A DNA stretch of 64,000 bases, taken from positions 88,888 through 152,887 of the forward strand of contig NZ_JABEMC010000006.1 of the NCBI RefSeq assembly GCF_013004595.1, given 5' to 3'. Source of the DNA: Brevibacterium luteolum (lineage in GTDB: Bacteria > Actinomycetota > Actinomycetes > Actinomycetales > Brevibacteriaceae). Under the pieces are notes generated by a model, which searched no databases, was not told where the DNA came from, and was given only the letters and a program-made list of their open reading frames with translations. A program made the position numbers and the translations under genes. Below, one piece after another: positions 56,581 to 64,000 of this stretch (position 1 is its first letter; each line of letters opens with the position of its first letter).

Positions 56581-58165
56581 ATGTCCATGAACACCACCAC
56601 GACAACGAACACCAACACGACCACTACGAACAGGCTCTTGGAGCTACCACAGCTCACGCCGGAGCTGCGGGCCGCAGTCGAGCGGCTGCGCGAAATGGCC
56701 GGAGAGAACTGGACCGCTTCGATCCTCTATGGCCGGGCCTCCCAGGACCGGCACAAGCTGATGCGCTCGATCGATGACCAGCTCACCGACATGGTCGGCT
56801 GGTGCCTGCCGATCGAATGGTACCCAGAGGCGATCGTTCGCGACGCTGACCGGTCGGCCTCTCAGTGGCGCAGGCGGGAACGCGAAGGCTTCGACGAGGC
56901 CATGGCCTTGATCGAGTCCCGCAAGTACGGCGGCTTCGCCTCCTGGGAGCCCTCGCGTGCCGGGCGCGATATGGAGGTCTACGTGCAGTTGCGCAAGGCC
57001 TGCCAGCGCGCCGGAGTCCTCTACCTCACCCACGGCAGGGTGTACGACTTCTCCCGCTCCGATGACACGTTCATGATGGGCTTCGAGTTCCTCCGCGCCG
57101 AGGCCGATGCGAACACGATGCGGGAGCGGCAGTTGCGCACGGCCAAGATCAACGCGGACAAGGGCCGCCCCCACGGTCGTCTCCCGTACGGGTACCGGCG
57201 GGTCTACGACCAGCACACCGGTGTCCTACTGCGCCAGGAACCCGACCCCCACACCGGGCAGATCGTCCGCGATGCCGCCCGTGACGTGCTCGCGGGTAAG
57301 AGCATGTACTCGATCGCGATGCGGTTGCAGGATGCCGGGGAGCCCACACCGAAGAAGCCGTGGGCCGAGAGTCCCCGCGGCTGGGATACCTACACCGTCC
57401 GCCAGGTGCTCCAGAACCCCACCATCGCCGGCAAGCGCGTCTACCGTGGCGAGGTTATCGGGGATGCGCAGTGGGAGCCGCTGATCGACTGGGAGGACTT
57501 CCAGAAGATCCAGCGCCTCTTCGCCGATCCCGGTCGTCTGGTCAAGGGCGGGGGCGGGATGGCCGCGAAGACGCTCATGGTCCACATCGCCCGCTTCCAC
57601 TACTGCGGCCGCCCTTTGAAGCGGGCCACGATGCGGAAGAAGGAAAGGACTCCTGCGGTGAAGTACCAGTGCCAGTTCCGGGGGTGCTACAAGACGATGA
57701 TCTCCCAGCCGGGCCTGGACGCCTATGTCGAGCAGGTCGTGCTCGAGTGGTTCCAGAACCCGACCAACCTCGCCTGGCTCACCGGCGACGACGACGGCGA
57801 TTGGCTCAAGGTTGCCGAAGCCGCCGAACAGAAGCGGGCGGCCTTGCAGGCCCGGCTGGACGAGGTCATCGCCCAGTATGCGGTCGGGAGTCTGAACCTC
57901 GACACGCTGACCAGCTGGAAGCCGCGTTGCGGCCCCAGATCGCCGAGGCCGAGCAGGCGCTCATCCCCCCCCCCGGTGACCGAACGAACGCGTCCGCGCT
58001 CTCGTCACCGCCGAGGATGTGCCCACCGCGTGGGCGCGCTTGCCGTTGGCGGAGCGGAGGAAGATCATCAAGGCCACGTTCAACGTGCGCATCCAGCAGA
58101 CGAAGAACCGGGGCCAGAACGCGTTCGAGCCCGAGCGGGTACTCATCGAGCCCCGCGCCCTCTAA
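56581..58165 (+). pseudogene. Large serine recombinase (integrase) with two frameshifts
   Basis: The first ~445 codons read in one frame: a Thr/Asn-rich start, the resolvase domain with catalytic Ser54 in LYGRASQD, FASWEPSRAGRDMEVYVQL and ANTMRERQLRTAKINADKGRPHGRLPYGYRR, then the recombinase domain with YTVRQVLQNPTIAGKRVYRGE and a degenerate zinc ribbon (HYCGRPLKRATM, CQFRGCYKT). Near 57912 a base seems to be missing; a second shift occurs at the C10 tract (57965-57974). In the third frame the C-terminus ERVRALVTAEDVPTAWARLPLAERRKIIKATFNVRI ends at TAA 58163-58165. It probably integrated the island. Confidence 0.85.
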
Positions 58166-58209
58166 AGGACGCGAGGCTCGATGCCGGACCGGTCAGAGTA
58201 CCGGACGGG

Positions 58210-58410
58210 TCAGGAGGCGCCGCCGCGGAGTTGGTGACGGATCATCTCGGCCTGCTCGACACTCATAGGCGGGAACCGGCAGGCCGTGGACTTCGCGGCC
58301 TGCCGGATCGCCTCCCGGTCGGTCTCGGTCAGTGCCTCGTCGTCGATCGCGAGACGAGGTTTCGTTGTGGGGCTGTTGGTCTGGGTGTGGGATGCCGGCG
58401 CGCTGCTCAT
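58210..58410 (-). CDS. Small island protein, function unknown (66 aa)
   Basis: From ATG 58410 the product is a Ser/Thr/Pro-rich start, then ALTETDREAIRQAAKSTACRFPPMSVEQAEMIRHQLRGGAS, a two-helix segment. It lies convergently right after the recombinase, where excisionases or small accessory genes are often placed, but I cannot identify it. Upstream Shine-Dalgarno is weak; a longer start at 58470 is possible. Confidence 0.45.
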   Translation of the reverse strand: MSSAPASHTQTNSPTTKPRLAIDDEALTETDREAIRQAAKSTACRFPPMSVEQAEMIRHQLRGGAS

Positions 58411-58658
58411 ATCCGACAGGTACGCTCTTGCACCCGCGGCCAGAAGAAGGCGACCGCTACATCTAGCCATCTCCGCCGATTCGAATCACTATATCTAGAT
58501 CCTTGGCTCCTCGCCGGCTATGCGTTGCCTTGCGGCGATCGCGGTGAGCTGTCGTTGTCTCTCAGTGTTGATAGTCCGAACCGGGATTGTCGCGACACCT
58601 TCCCTATGACGGTGATCTGTATGATCACGAGCGAGAAGACACGCCAGAGGAGCTGCCC

Positions 58659-59357
58659 TTACCGGGTCTCTCCGGCGGCTGCGGGAATGAGACCCGCGCT
58701 CCGCGAGTCAAGGTAATCACGTGCATGCTGCTGACCGGTGTCGAGGAGCTTTCGACTGTCGGAGATGCCGAGGTTGTCCAGCATTTGCAGCCATGCTTGC
58801 TCCACGCGATGCCCGAGCTTGCTGAGTGAGCCAAGCCGGTCAGCGAGCTGGTAGGTTCCGTAGAGGACCGAGATCATCATCCAGGCTTCGTCGTCGAGGT
58901 CGATGTCCTGAGCGATCTGGCCAGCTTCCTGCGCTCGTATCAGCTGGCGCTTCACAAGCGTCATCCACGTCGTACAGGGCTGGAAGTCTCCGCCATCGGG
59001 TGCGGTCCGGTCGCCTTCCAGGGCCATTGCTGCCTGAAAAATGGACATGTTCTTCTCATCGGTGATGACGATGAACACCGTCGCAACCAAGGCTTCAAGA
59101 CCCGAAACTCCTCGGCGTTCGAGTCCTTCCGCGCAGGTATTGAGCAACTGGTCCTGGCGAGACAGGACCGCGTGGGCGATGTCGGCCTTGGCCGGGAAGT
59201 GGTAGGTGATGAAGTTTGGGGTGCTCTTGCCGAGCACCTTGAGGATGCCAGTGTGGGTGGTTCCTCCGTAGCCGTTGCGCGCGAACTCACCCGCTGCGGC
59301 GCTGACGATCAGATCACGAGTTGCAGACGAACGCGACTGTCGAGTCCGCATCGGCAT
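58659..59357 (-). CDS. TetR regulator resembling gamma-butyrolactone receptors
   Basis: 232 residues. The HTH region AAAGEFARNGYGGTTHTGILKVLGKSTPNFITYHFPAKADIAHAVL has the layout of ArpA/ScbR-type receptors (GYxxTTxxxIL, then YxHFxxKxxLAxAVL). The ligand half has PCTTWMTLVKRQLIRAQEAGQI and MISVLYGTYQLADRL, again similar in spacing to those receptors. This assignment is by eye. It is divergent from the ACP-oxoamine synthase genes, with palindromes in the gap, and likely senses the product of that pathway. Confidence 0.75.
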   Translation of the reverse strand: MPMRTRQSRSSATRDLIVSAAAGEFARNGYGGTTHTGILKVLGKSTPNFITYHFPAKADIAHAVLSRQDQLLNTCAEGLERRGVSGLEALVATVFIVITDEKNMSIFQAAMALEGDRTAPDGGDFQPCTTWMTLVKRQLIRAQEAGQIAQDIDLDDEAWMMISVLYGTYQLADRLGSLSKLGHRVEQAWLQMLDNLGISDSRKLLDTGQQHARDYLDSRSAGLIPAAAGETR

Positions 59358-59558
59358 CCGCTCCTTCCCGCTTCATCGATCGCTTCCGGCCGTCGTCCAG
59401 TCTACCCTTCCCGTTCCCCACGCACTTCAATCGCGAGCGAGCACGGCCACCTGATCGCAGCTCTGCCGGAGGCTCACGCGCACGCAGGAAATGGGCGGGT
59501 GACCAACGTCACTCCTATCTCACCACCGACGGTCCGACAAGGCTTGCGGAGGGCTGTC

Positions 59559-59573
59559 TCGCACCAGGTGCGA
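59559..59573. promoter_or_regulatory. Perfect 15-bp inverted repeat TCGCACCAGGTGCGA
   Basis: Seven-base arms TCGCACC/GGTGCGA around a single A, about 200 bp from either gene. It could be a second regulator site or a small hairpin. Confidence 0.4.
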
Positions 59574-59662
59574 CCAGCACCTTCACGGCTCCCGCTTCGT
59601 CGAACACCACCAGCTGCCACCCGGCGCCATGCACTCGACGGCAACAACGTTGTGCCACAGAG

Positions 59663-59693
59663 TTTAGATGCGCGTCTAAATCGGTGTTAGGCT
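59663..59693 (+). promoter_or_regulatory. Operator TTTAGATGCGCGTCTAAA and promoter of the ACP operon
   Basis: An 18-bp inverted repeat (59663-59680) with 16 matching positions. TAGATG (59665-59670) and TAGGCT (59688-59693), 17 bp apart, make plausible -35 and -10 boxes, so the palindrome would cover the -35 region. A TetR dimer bound here would block the ACP operon. The transcription start would lie about 70 bp upstream of the ACP start. Confidence 0.62.
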
Positions 59694-59767
59694 ACTTCTC
59701 GGCCCGGCTGGGGTCCTGCGACACGTGCCGGGTTTCTCCTCATTGGAACAAAGAAAGACGGACAACC

Positions 59768-60049
59768 ATGCCTCATGTGAATGTGACGGAAGAGAAGCTG
59801 CGCTCGGTCGTCTTCGAGATTCTCGACGATGCCTCCGGTGTGGAGAACGCCGATCTCAACTCGAATCTCGACGACGTTGGCGTGGACTCTCTCGGTCTGA
59901 CCGAGTTGATCGTCGAGATCGAGACTCGTCTCGACCTCGGCGAAGAACTCGACAGCAAGCTCAACGGCCTTGATCGCACCGGAATTCTCGGCACGCTCAT
60001 CGAGCACCTCCATGGCGTCATCAACTCCCTGCCAGCCCCGACCAGCTGA
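59768..60049 (+). CDS. Stand-alone acyl carrier protein
   Basis: 93 residues, acidic. The phosphopantetheine serine is Ser41 in DVGVDSLGLTELIVEIE, and the N-terminal helix is KLRSVVFEILDDASG. It should carry an acyl chain as thioester and hand it to the alpha-oxoamine synthase encoded 35 bp downstream. It is too divergent at the C-terminus to be the fatty acid synthase ACP. AcpS at 11889 could activate it. Confidence 0.88.
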   Translation: MPHVNVTEEKLRSVVFEILDDASGVENADLNSNLDDVGVDSLGLTELIVEIETRLDLGEELDSKLNGLDRTGILGTLIEHLHGVINSLPAPTS

Positions 60050-60084
60050 GCACCGGCAGAAACCACGACAAGGACAGATGACTC

Positions 60085-61272
60085 ATGACTGACACCCTTC
60101 TTGACAGCCCGATCGCCGGGGAATTCGCCGCCTGGGAGAACGAAGGAGTTTCCCCGTTCCTCCCCACGGTCGAATCCAACACCGGAAACCGAGTCCGCAT
60201 GAACGGCCGCGATGGCGTGCTCATGTTCGGCTCGTGCGACTAACTCGGACTCTCCCAGAATCCCGCGGTCGCCGAGGCATCGATCCAGGCGATCCGGCGT
60301 TTCGGAACGAACACCTACGGCGCACAGGCCCTGTGCGGACACACCGTCCTCCACGAGGACATCGAGAATCGTCTCGCACGCCTCCACGACAAGGACGCCG
60401 CGCTCCTGTTCCCCTCGGGCATGTCGGCCAACCTCGCCGTGCTCACCAGCCTGGCCGGTCCCGAGGACGTGATCATCAACGACCGGCTCAACCACGTCTC
60501 GATCTTCATGGGCGCCCGCCTCTCCGGCGCGAAAGTCCGTACGTACCAGCACAACGACATGCGCCGCCTCGAAGCCATCCTGTCCTCGACGACAGACAAG
60601 CGACGACGCATCATCGTCACCGACGGCTTGTTCTCCGCCGACGGTGACCTCGCGCCCCTGGACACGATCACCGGCTTGGCCGAGACCTACGACGCGATGG
60701 TCGTCGTGGACGAAGCCCACTCCTTCGGCTGCCTTGGCCCGCGTGGACTGGGCGCAGCCGATCACTTCGGGGTGCTCGACAAAGTCGACGTGATCGTCGG
60801 AACCATGAGCAAAGCCATCGGCAGCACCGGAGGCTTCGTCGTCACCAGCCATGACATCCAGTTGCTGCTGCGAACCACCGCCCCCTCGTACACGAGTTCA
60901 CGAGGTGCGTCCCCCGCCGTGGCCGGAGCCACCCTGAAAGCTCTGGAGATCATCGAGCACGACGGACCTGAACTGAGAGCCAGACTCGCCGAGAACGTCA
61001 AGTACATCTCGTCGAGACTGCGTGTGGAGGGTATCGACCTGGCCGACACGTCCAGCCAGGTCCTTCCGGTCATGATCGGATCCGAGGACACGACGATCCG
61101 GGTCGCACACTGGCTCATCGAGCACGGAGTGTTCGCTGCCGCGTTCACGTTCCCCAATGTCCCCAGAGGCAAGGGGCGCCTGCGAATCGGAGTCACCGCC
61201 GCCCATACCCGCGCTGAATGCGACGAACTCATCGACAGGCTGCTCCAGGCACGGGAGGACTACCCGTTCTAA
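60085..61272 (+). pseudogene. Alpha-oxoamine synthase (KBL/AONS/CqsA family) with an in-frame ochre codon
   Basis: One frame of 396 codons from ATG 60085. Family features: GAQALCGHTVLHEDIENRLARLH, VVVDEAHSFGCLGPRGLGAA, PLP lysine Lys243 in GTMSKAIGSTGGF, and SSRGASPAVAG. These enzymes condense an amino acid with an acyl-CoA or acyl-ACP, releasing CO2 and leaving an alpha-aminoketone. Codon 53 (60241-60243) is TAA in FGSCD-stop-LGLSQNP, where relatives have tyrosine (YLGL). A single TAC/TAT to TAA change, or sequencing error, explains it. The remainder from 60421 is intact. Confidence 0.85.
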
Positions 61273-61273
61273 A

Positions 61274-62270
61274 TGAGTGACAAGACCAGGCCCACCTCGC
61301 TAACCCCCATGGACACTCATCCTGCCCCGATGGCCGCCCGGTCCGGACCGGCTGGATTCTCGCGGCCATCGCCACTGCTTATCTTGTCGTGATGATGGAC
61401 TACTCCATCATCAATGTGGCGTTGCAGACCATCCAGGAAGACTTCGACGCCTCGAACGCGCAGATGCAATGGATGGTCAGCGGATACGAGATCTTTTACG
61501 CCGCACTACTCCTGCCCGCCGGATTCCTCGCCGATCGGTACGGACGCAACCGCGTGCTCATCACCGGTCTGCTCGTATTCCTCCTCGGCTCCGGCCTCAT
61601 GGCCACAGCGGCCTCGGCCAACCAGATCATCGTCTGGCGAGTCCTCATGGGCATCGGCGGAGCCGTGGTCCCAGCGACCACGCTCGCGATCATCAAGCAC
61701 ATCTTCCCCGCGGCCAAACAGGCACGGGCCATGGGCGTGTGGTCGGCAGTCGGCGGGGCGTCTGTCGCGGTCGGTCCCATCCTTGGCGGGCTCCTGGTCC
61801 AGTTCTTCCCCTGGTGGTCCATCTTCCTCATCAATGTGCCCATCGTTGCCGTCTTCCTCATCGTCATCGCGAAGGCCACGCCCGAGTCCAAGACCCCCAC
61901 CGGGAACAGGCTCGATGTCATCGGCATCGTTCTCTCCGCGGCCGCTGTCGCAGCGCTGACCTTCGGTCTGATCCGCGGCGGCGAGACTGCTCAATGGGTG
62001 GGATGGGATACGGCCGGGATGATCACACTCGGCGTGCTCCTGCTCATCGTCCTGGTGATCGTCGAACGGCACCGGCTCGCCCCGATGCTCGATGTCAGTC
62101 TGTTGCGGCACCGGGCGTTTGCCACAGGCACCATGTCGATCTCCCTGGCCTACTTCGCATTGACCGGCGGCACGTTCCTGCTCGTGTTCTATATCCAGCT
62201 CATCCGTGGACAAACACCCCTCGAACTAGGTGTACTGACCGGACACGTTGATCGACGGTCAGGAGCTTGA
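61274..62270 (+). pseudogene. MFS exporter (DHA2 type), 5' frameshift and 3' truncation
   Basis: The ATG at 61274 overlaps the oxoamine synthase region (TAAATG) but runs to a TGA at 61388-61390. The other frame carries WILAAIATAYLVVMMDYSIINVALQTIQEDF and at least seven further helices, with ADRYGRNRVLI (motif A) and GVWSAVGGASVAVGPILGG (motif C). One indel between 61350 and 61360 would join them. After LIRGQTPLELGVL the match stops (about 62230) and a short unrelated tail leads to TGA 62268. About half of a 14-helix transporter is gone. It would have exported the pathway product. Confidence 0.82.
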
Positions 62271-62297
62271 CCTTGACGCAGCGTCAATGTTTAGCGT
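62267..62297 (+). promoter_or_regulatory. MerR-type promoter with 19-bp spacer and palindromic operator
   Basis: -35 TTGACC (62267-62272), spacer exactly 19 bp, -10 TAGCGT (62292-62297). The spacer holds TTGACGCAGCGTCAA (62273-62287), a perfect inverted repeat around A. This is the signature architecture of promoters that MerR-family activators twist into shape. Transcription would begin near 62304-62305, on the ATG of the peptidase gene. Confidence 0.8.
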
Positions 62298-62304
62298 CGC
62301 GAGC

Positions 62305-63210
62305 ATGACAGTGACGATGATTGACAGTGCCGCTGGGATGCGGGCGATGGTGAGCAGTTCTCCGGAGCAGTGGAAGGACGCAGCTCGCAGACTGTGGGAG
62401 CCGATGGCGGGGATGTACTTCTTCATTCCCGGTGGACCTGATCTGGCCGCGGTTCACAGCCAGAACTTCGGTTTCAGACCCTCCGTAGCGGCAGACAAGA
62501 TCCTCGGCGCGGTCGACGCTTTGGAACGCGCCGATGCTTGGGGCCGTGTCGAGCGAGCGCTCGAAACGGGGCTGCGGGAGCTGAGTGCCGCCGATCCGAC
62601 TGTGGCGATGCCTGACCTGAAGGTGTTGCTCGTGCTCGGGGATCCCACCAACAAGCACTTCATGGATGAGATCCGCGGCCTGTCGGCCTTCGGTGGGATC
62701 AGCGGGTACATCGCCATCACGATCTGGCCCACCGACGAGGTTCTGGCGCGGTTGGAGGGCATCGCCCTGCACGAGCTCCACCACAATGTGCGGTACTCGC
62801 CAAGACATGTGGTGTGGAACCCGCAGACGGTGACGGTTGGTGAGCACGTGGTGGCTGAGGGTCTCGCGGACCTGTTCGCCGCCGACATGGTGGGCGAGCA
62901 GGGATTCACGCACTTCGTCAGCGACCAGACCCGTACCAGTGACGAGGTGCTGCGCCGCGTTGTGGAGGGCTTGGACGTGACTGGCATGCAGGATTTCGCG
63001 GCTTGGGTGTTGGGCGATCCGAGCGCTCGCCTGTTCGGCGCGACACCGGTCGGGCTGTCCACCGGCGCTGGTTACGCTGCCGGGGCTCGCATCGTGTCCG
63101 CCTTTCTGGAGGCCACCGGACAGTCACCCGCCAGGGCTGTGGCCACGCCCGCCTCCGAGATCCTGGCCGTGGCACTGCCACAGTTGGGTCTGACAATGCC
63201 TGCCCGCTGA
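62305..63210 (+). CDS. DUF2268-type putative zinc-dependent protease
   Basis: 301 residues from ATG 62305. The metalloprotease motif is HELHH (His156-His160) in IALHELHHNVRY, with a downstream EGLADLFAADMVGE glutamate helix as third ligand, the DUF2268 pattern. The start is taken from the promoter: it coincides with the expected transcription start, so the mRNA is leaderless; an earlier in-frame ATG lies in the promoter. A MerR regulator gene follows 14 bp later. The natural substrate is unknown. Confidence 0.82.
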   Translation: MTVTMIDSAAGMRAMVSSSPEQWKDAARRLWEPMAGMYFFIPGGPDLAAVHSQNFGFRPSVAADKILGAVDALERADAWGRVERALETGLRELSAADPTVAMPDLKVLLVLGDPTNKHFMDEIRGLSAFGGISGYIAITIWPTDEVLARLEGIALHELHHNVRYSPRHVVWNPQTVTVGEHVVAEGLADLFAADMVGEQGFTHFVSDQTRTSDEVLRRVVEGLDVTGMQDFAAWVLGDPSARLFGATPVGLSTGAGYAAGARIVSAFLEATGQSPARAVATPASEILAVALPQLGLTMPAR

Positions 63211-63224
63211 CGAGAGAGGCCGAG

Positions 63225-63899
63225 ATGGTGGAGTGGACCGTCCAAGAACTCGCTGACCGCGCCGGCATCAGCGCCAGGACATTGCGTCACTATCACCAGA
63301 TCGGCCTGCTCGTCCCGGACCGGATCGGTGCGAACGGCTACCGCTACTACGGACCCGTCGCCGTGGCACGCCTGCAACGCATCCTGCTCCTGCGTGAAGC
63401 TGGCCTGGCTTTGAGTGCGATCAGCGAAGCACTGGCAAGTGACGCGAACCCAGGAGACGAGATCACCGCCCTCGAGGCGCACCTGACACACCTCGAGCAC
63501 GAGCGGGAAGCACTGGGACGTCGTATCGCGTCCGTCGAGCACACAGTGGCGATGAGACGCGAGGGGCGCCAGCCGCGGATGGACATGATGCTCGAAGGCT
63601 TCAACGACCGCTACGAGGCTGAGGTGACCCAACGATGGGGACGCGTGGTCTTCGAGCAGTCCAACCGGTGGTGGCATGCCAAGAGCCTCACCCAGCAGCG
63701 CCAGTTCCAAGCCGATGCCGAGCGACTCTTGGCGCGGTGGGGCGAACTTCACCAGTCGGGTGTCTCCCCATTCTGCGACCCGGCCCAACAGCACGCAGCC
63801 GCCCACGCCGCCTGGTTCGCCCAGATCCCCGGGACGCCCGGGCATGCCGGCGATCTGGACAAGACCCGCGCCATGAACCGTCCTGGGTTTCGTTCCTAG
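63225..63899 (+). CDS. MerR regulator with TipAS-like domain, C-terminus cut by an IS
   Basis: 224 residues as it stands. The winged HTH is WTVQELADRAGISARTLRHYHQIGLLVPDRIGANGYRYYG, followed by the coiled coil (ITALEAHLTHLEHEREALGRRI). The effector part (EVTQRWGRVVF, QFQADAERLLARWGELHQSG, FAQIPGTPGHAGD) matches the first half of a TipAS-type domain. From about 63874 the frame is IS sequence (MNRPGFRS-stop), so the end of the ligand domain is lost. It likely activates its own operon through the promoter at 62267. Confidence 0.83.
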   Translation: MVEWTVQELADRAGISARTLRHYHQIGLLVPDRIGANGYRYYGPVAVARLQRILLLREAGLALSAISEALASDANPGDEITALEAHLTHLEHEREALGRRIASVEHTVAMRREGRQPRMDMMLEGFNDRYEAEVTQRWGRVVFEQSNRWWHAKSLTQQRQFQADAERLLARWGELHQSGVSPFCDPAQQHAAAHAAWFAQIPGTPGHAGDLDKTRAMNRPGFRS

Positions 63900-64000
63900 A
63901 TGGTTGGTAAAGACAGTTCATCGTTGGTGAGGCTTTCGGCGTATTGGGCTTCGACTTCTGCTGGTGTCTTGTAGCCCAGTGCTTCGTGCAGCCGGGTGGT
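63874..64000 (-). mobile_element. IS3-family insertion sequence, right terminal part in window
   Basis: TGAACCGTCCTGGGTTTCG at 63874 is like terminal inverted repeats of actinobacterial IS3 elements, and the 3' end of a transposase orfB reads inward on the minus strand. The element continues past the window. Confidence 0.75.
63896..64000 (-). CDS. IS3-family transposase OrfB, C-terminal fragment (partial)
   Basis: Minus strand from the window edge reads TTRLHEALGYKTPAEVEAQY, then AESLTNDELSLPTI and TAG. RLHxALGYxTPAE is the typical C-terminal end of IS3-family integrase-core transposases. The catalytic DDE part lies outside the window. Confidence 0.85.
   Translation of the reverse strand, partial: TTRLHEALGYKTPAEVEAQYAESLTNDELSLPTI

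Larger units (their letters stand above)
59358..59767. other. 410-bp divergent regulatory region between TetR and ACP genes
   Basis: No gene is supported here; open frames that cross it have no ribosome binding site or domain. It contains two inverted repeats (59559-59573 and 59663-59680) and a promoter-like sequence ahead of the ACP gene. Confidence 0.6.

Noticed and set aside
59172..59690. Plus-strand frame spanning the TetR/ACP gap
   Set aside because: It covers the TetR gene antisense and the operator region, and has no coding signature.

Overview
The window is high-GC chromosomal DNA from an actinobacterium. The likely family is Brevibacteriaceae or a relative within Micrococcales. This is inferred from gene content (GuaB3, a DUF222/HNH protein, an ECF biotin transporter, an LPxTG-anchored nucleotidase, a DUF3817 protein, GT4 mannosyltransferase-like gene) and from frequent ATGA stop/start overlaps, not from any marker alignment. 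About 56 kb reads as ordinary core chromosome with two accessory patches. The last 7.5 kb is a decaying genomic island that runs off the right edge.

Layout: 1-14.3 kb is housekeeping. A long minus-strand operon runs from an M20 amidohydrolase through the NAD(P)HX repair enzyme, alr, tsaE, tsaB, rimI, an SRPBCC protein, tsaD and a NUDIX hydrolase, nearly every junction being an ATGA overlap, so cell-wall alanine and tRNA t6A genes are co-expressed. An HNH endonuclease, acpS and glmS follow. 14.4-18 kb is an amine-uptake/oxidation locus: flavin amine oxidase, TetR regulator with a clear palindromic operator, and an APC permease. 18-28 kb holds coaA, an ABC exporter, a GNAT enzyme, two small membrane proteins and a four-gene dipeptide/oligopeptide importer.

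28.2-35.5 kb is an AT-richer accessory locus: MacB/FtsX-type permease, ATPase, peptidoglycan-binding HlyD-like adaptor, a lipoprotein and a small secreted protein on the minus strand, facing a histidine kinase/LuxR-type response regulator pair on the plus strand. It looks like an envelope-stress or peptide-sensing export module. 35.5-55.2 kb returns to core genes: glmM, rplM-rpsI, two tandem paralogous membrane proteins of unknown function, a sortase-anchored 5'-nucleotidase, truA, a LemA-like protein, a glycosyltransferase, the BioYMN biotin transporter with a BioQ-like operator, guaA, DUF3817, SURF1 and guaB3.

55.3-64 kb: a DinB remnant and an acetyltransferase precede an ABC-F gene that is cut at its Walker B motif, next to a large serine recombinase. 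The recombinase carries two frameshifts. Behind it are a TetR regulator resembling gamma-butyrolactone receptors, and, divergently, a stand-alone acyl carrier protein, an alpha-oxoamine synthase with one in-frame ochre codon, and an MFS exporter that is frameshifted and truncated. This set resembles a small-molecule (alpha-aminoketone-type) biosynthesis, export and sensing system and is the most interesting content of the window. The right end is a MerR-controlled DUF2268 peptidase operon with a textbook 19-bp-spacer promoter, whose MerR gene is interrupted by an IS3-family element that continues past the window.
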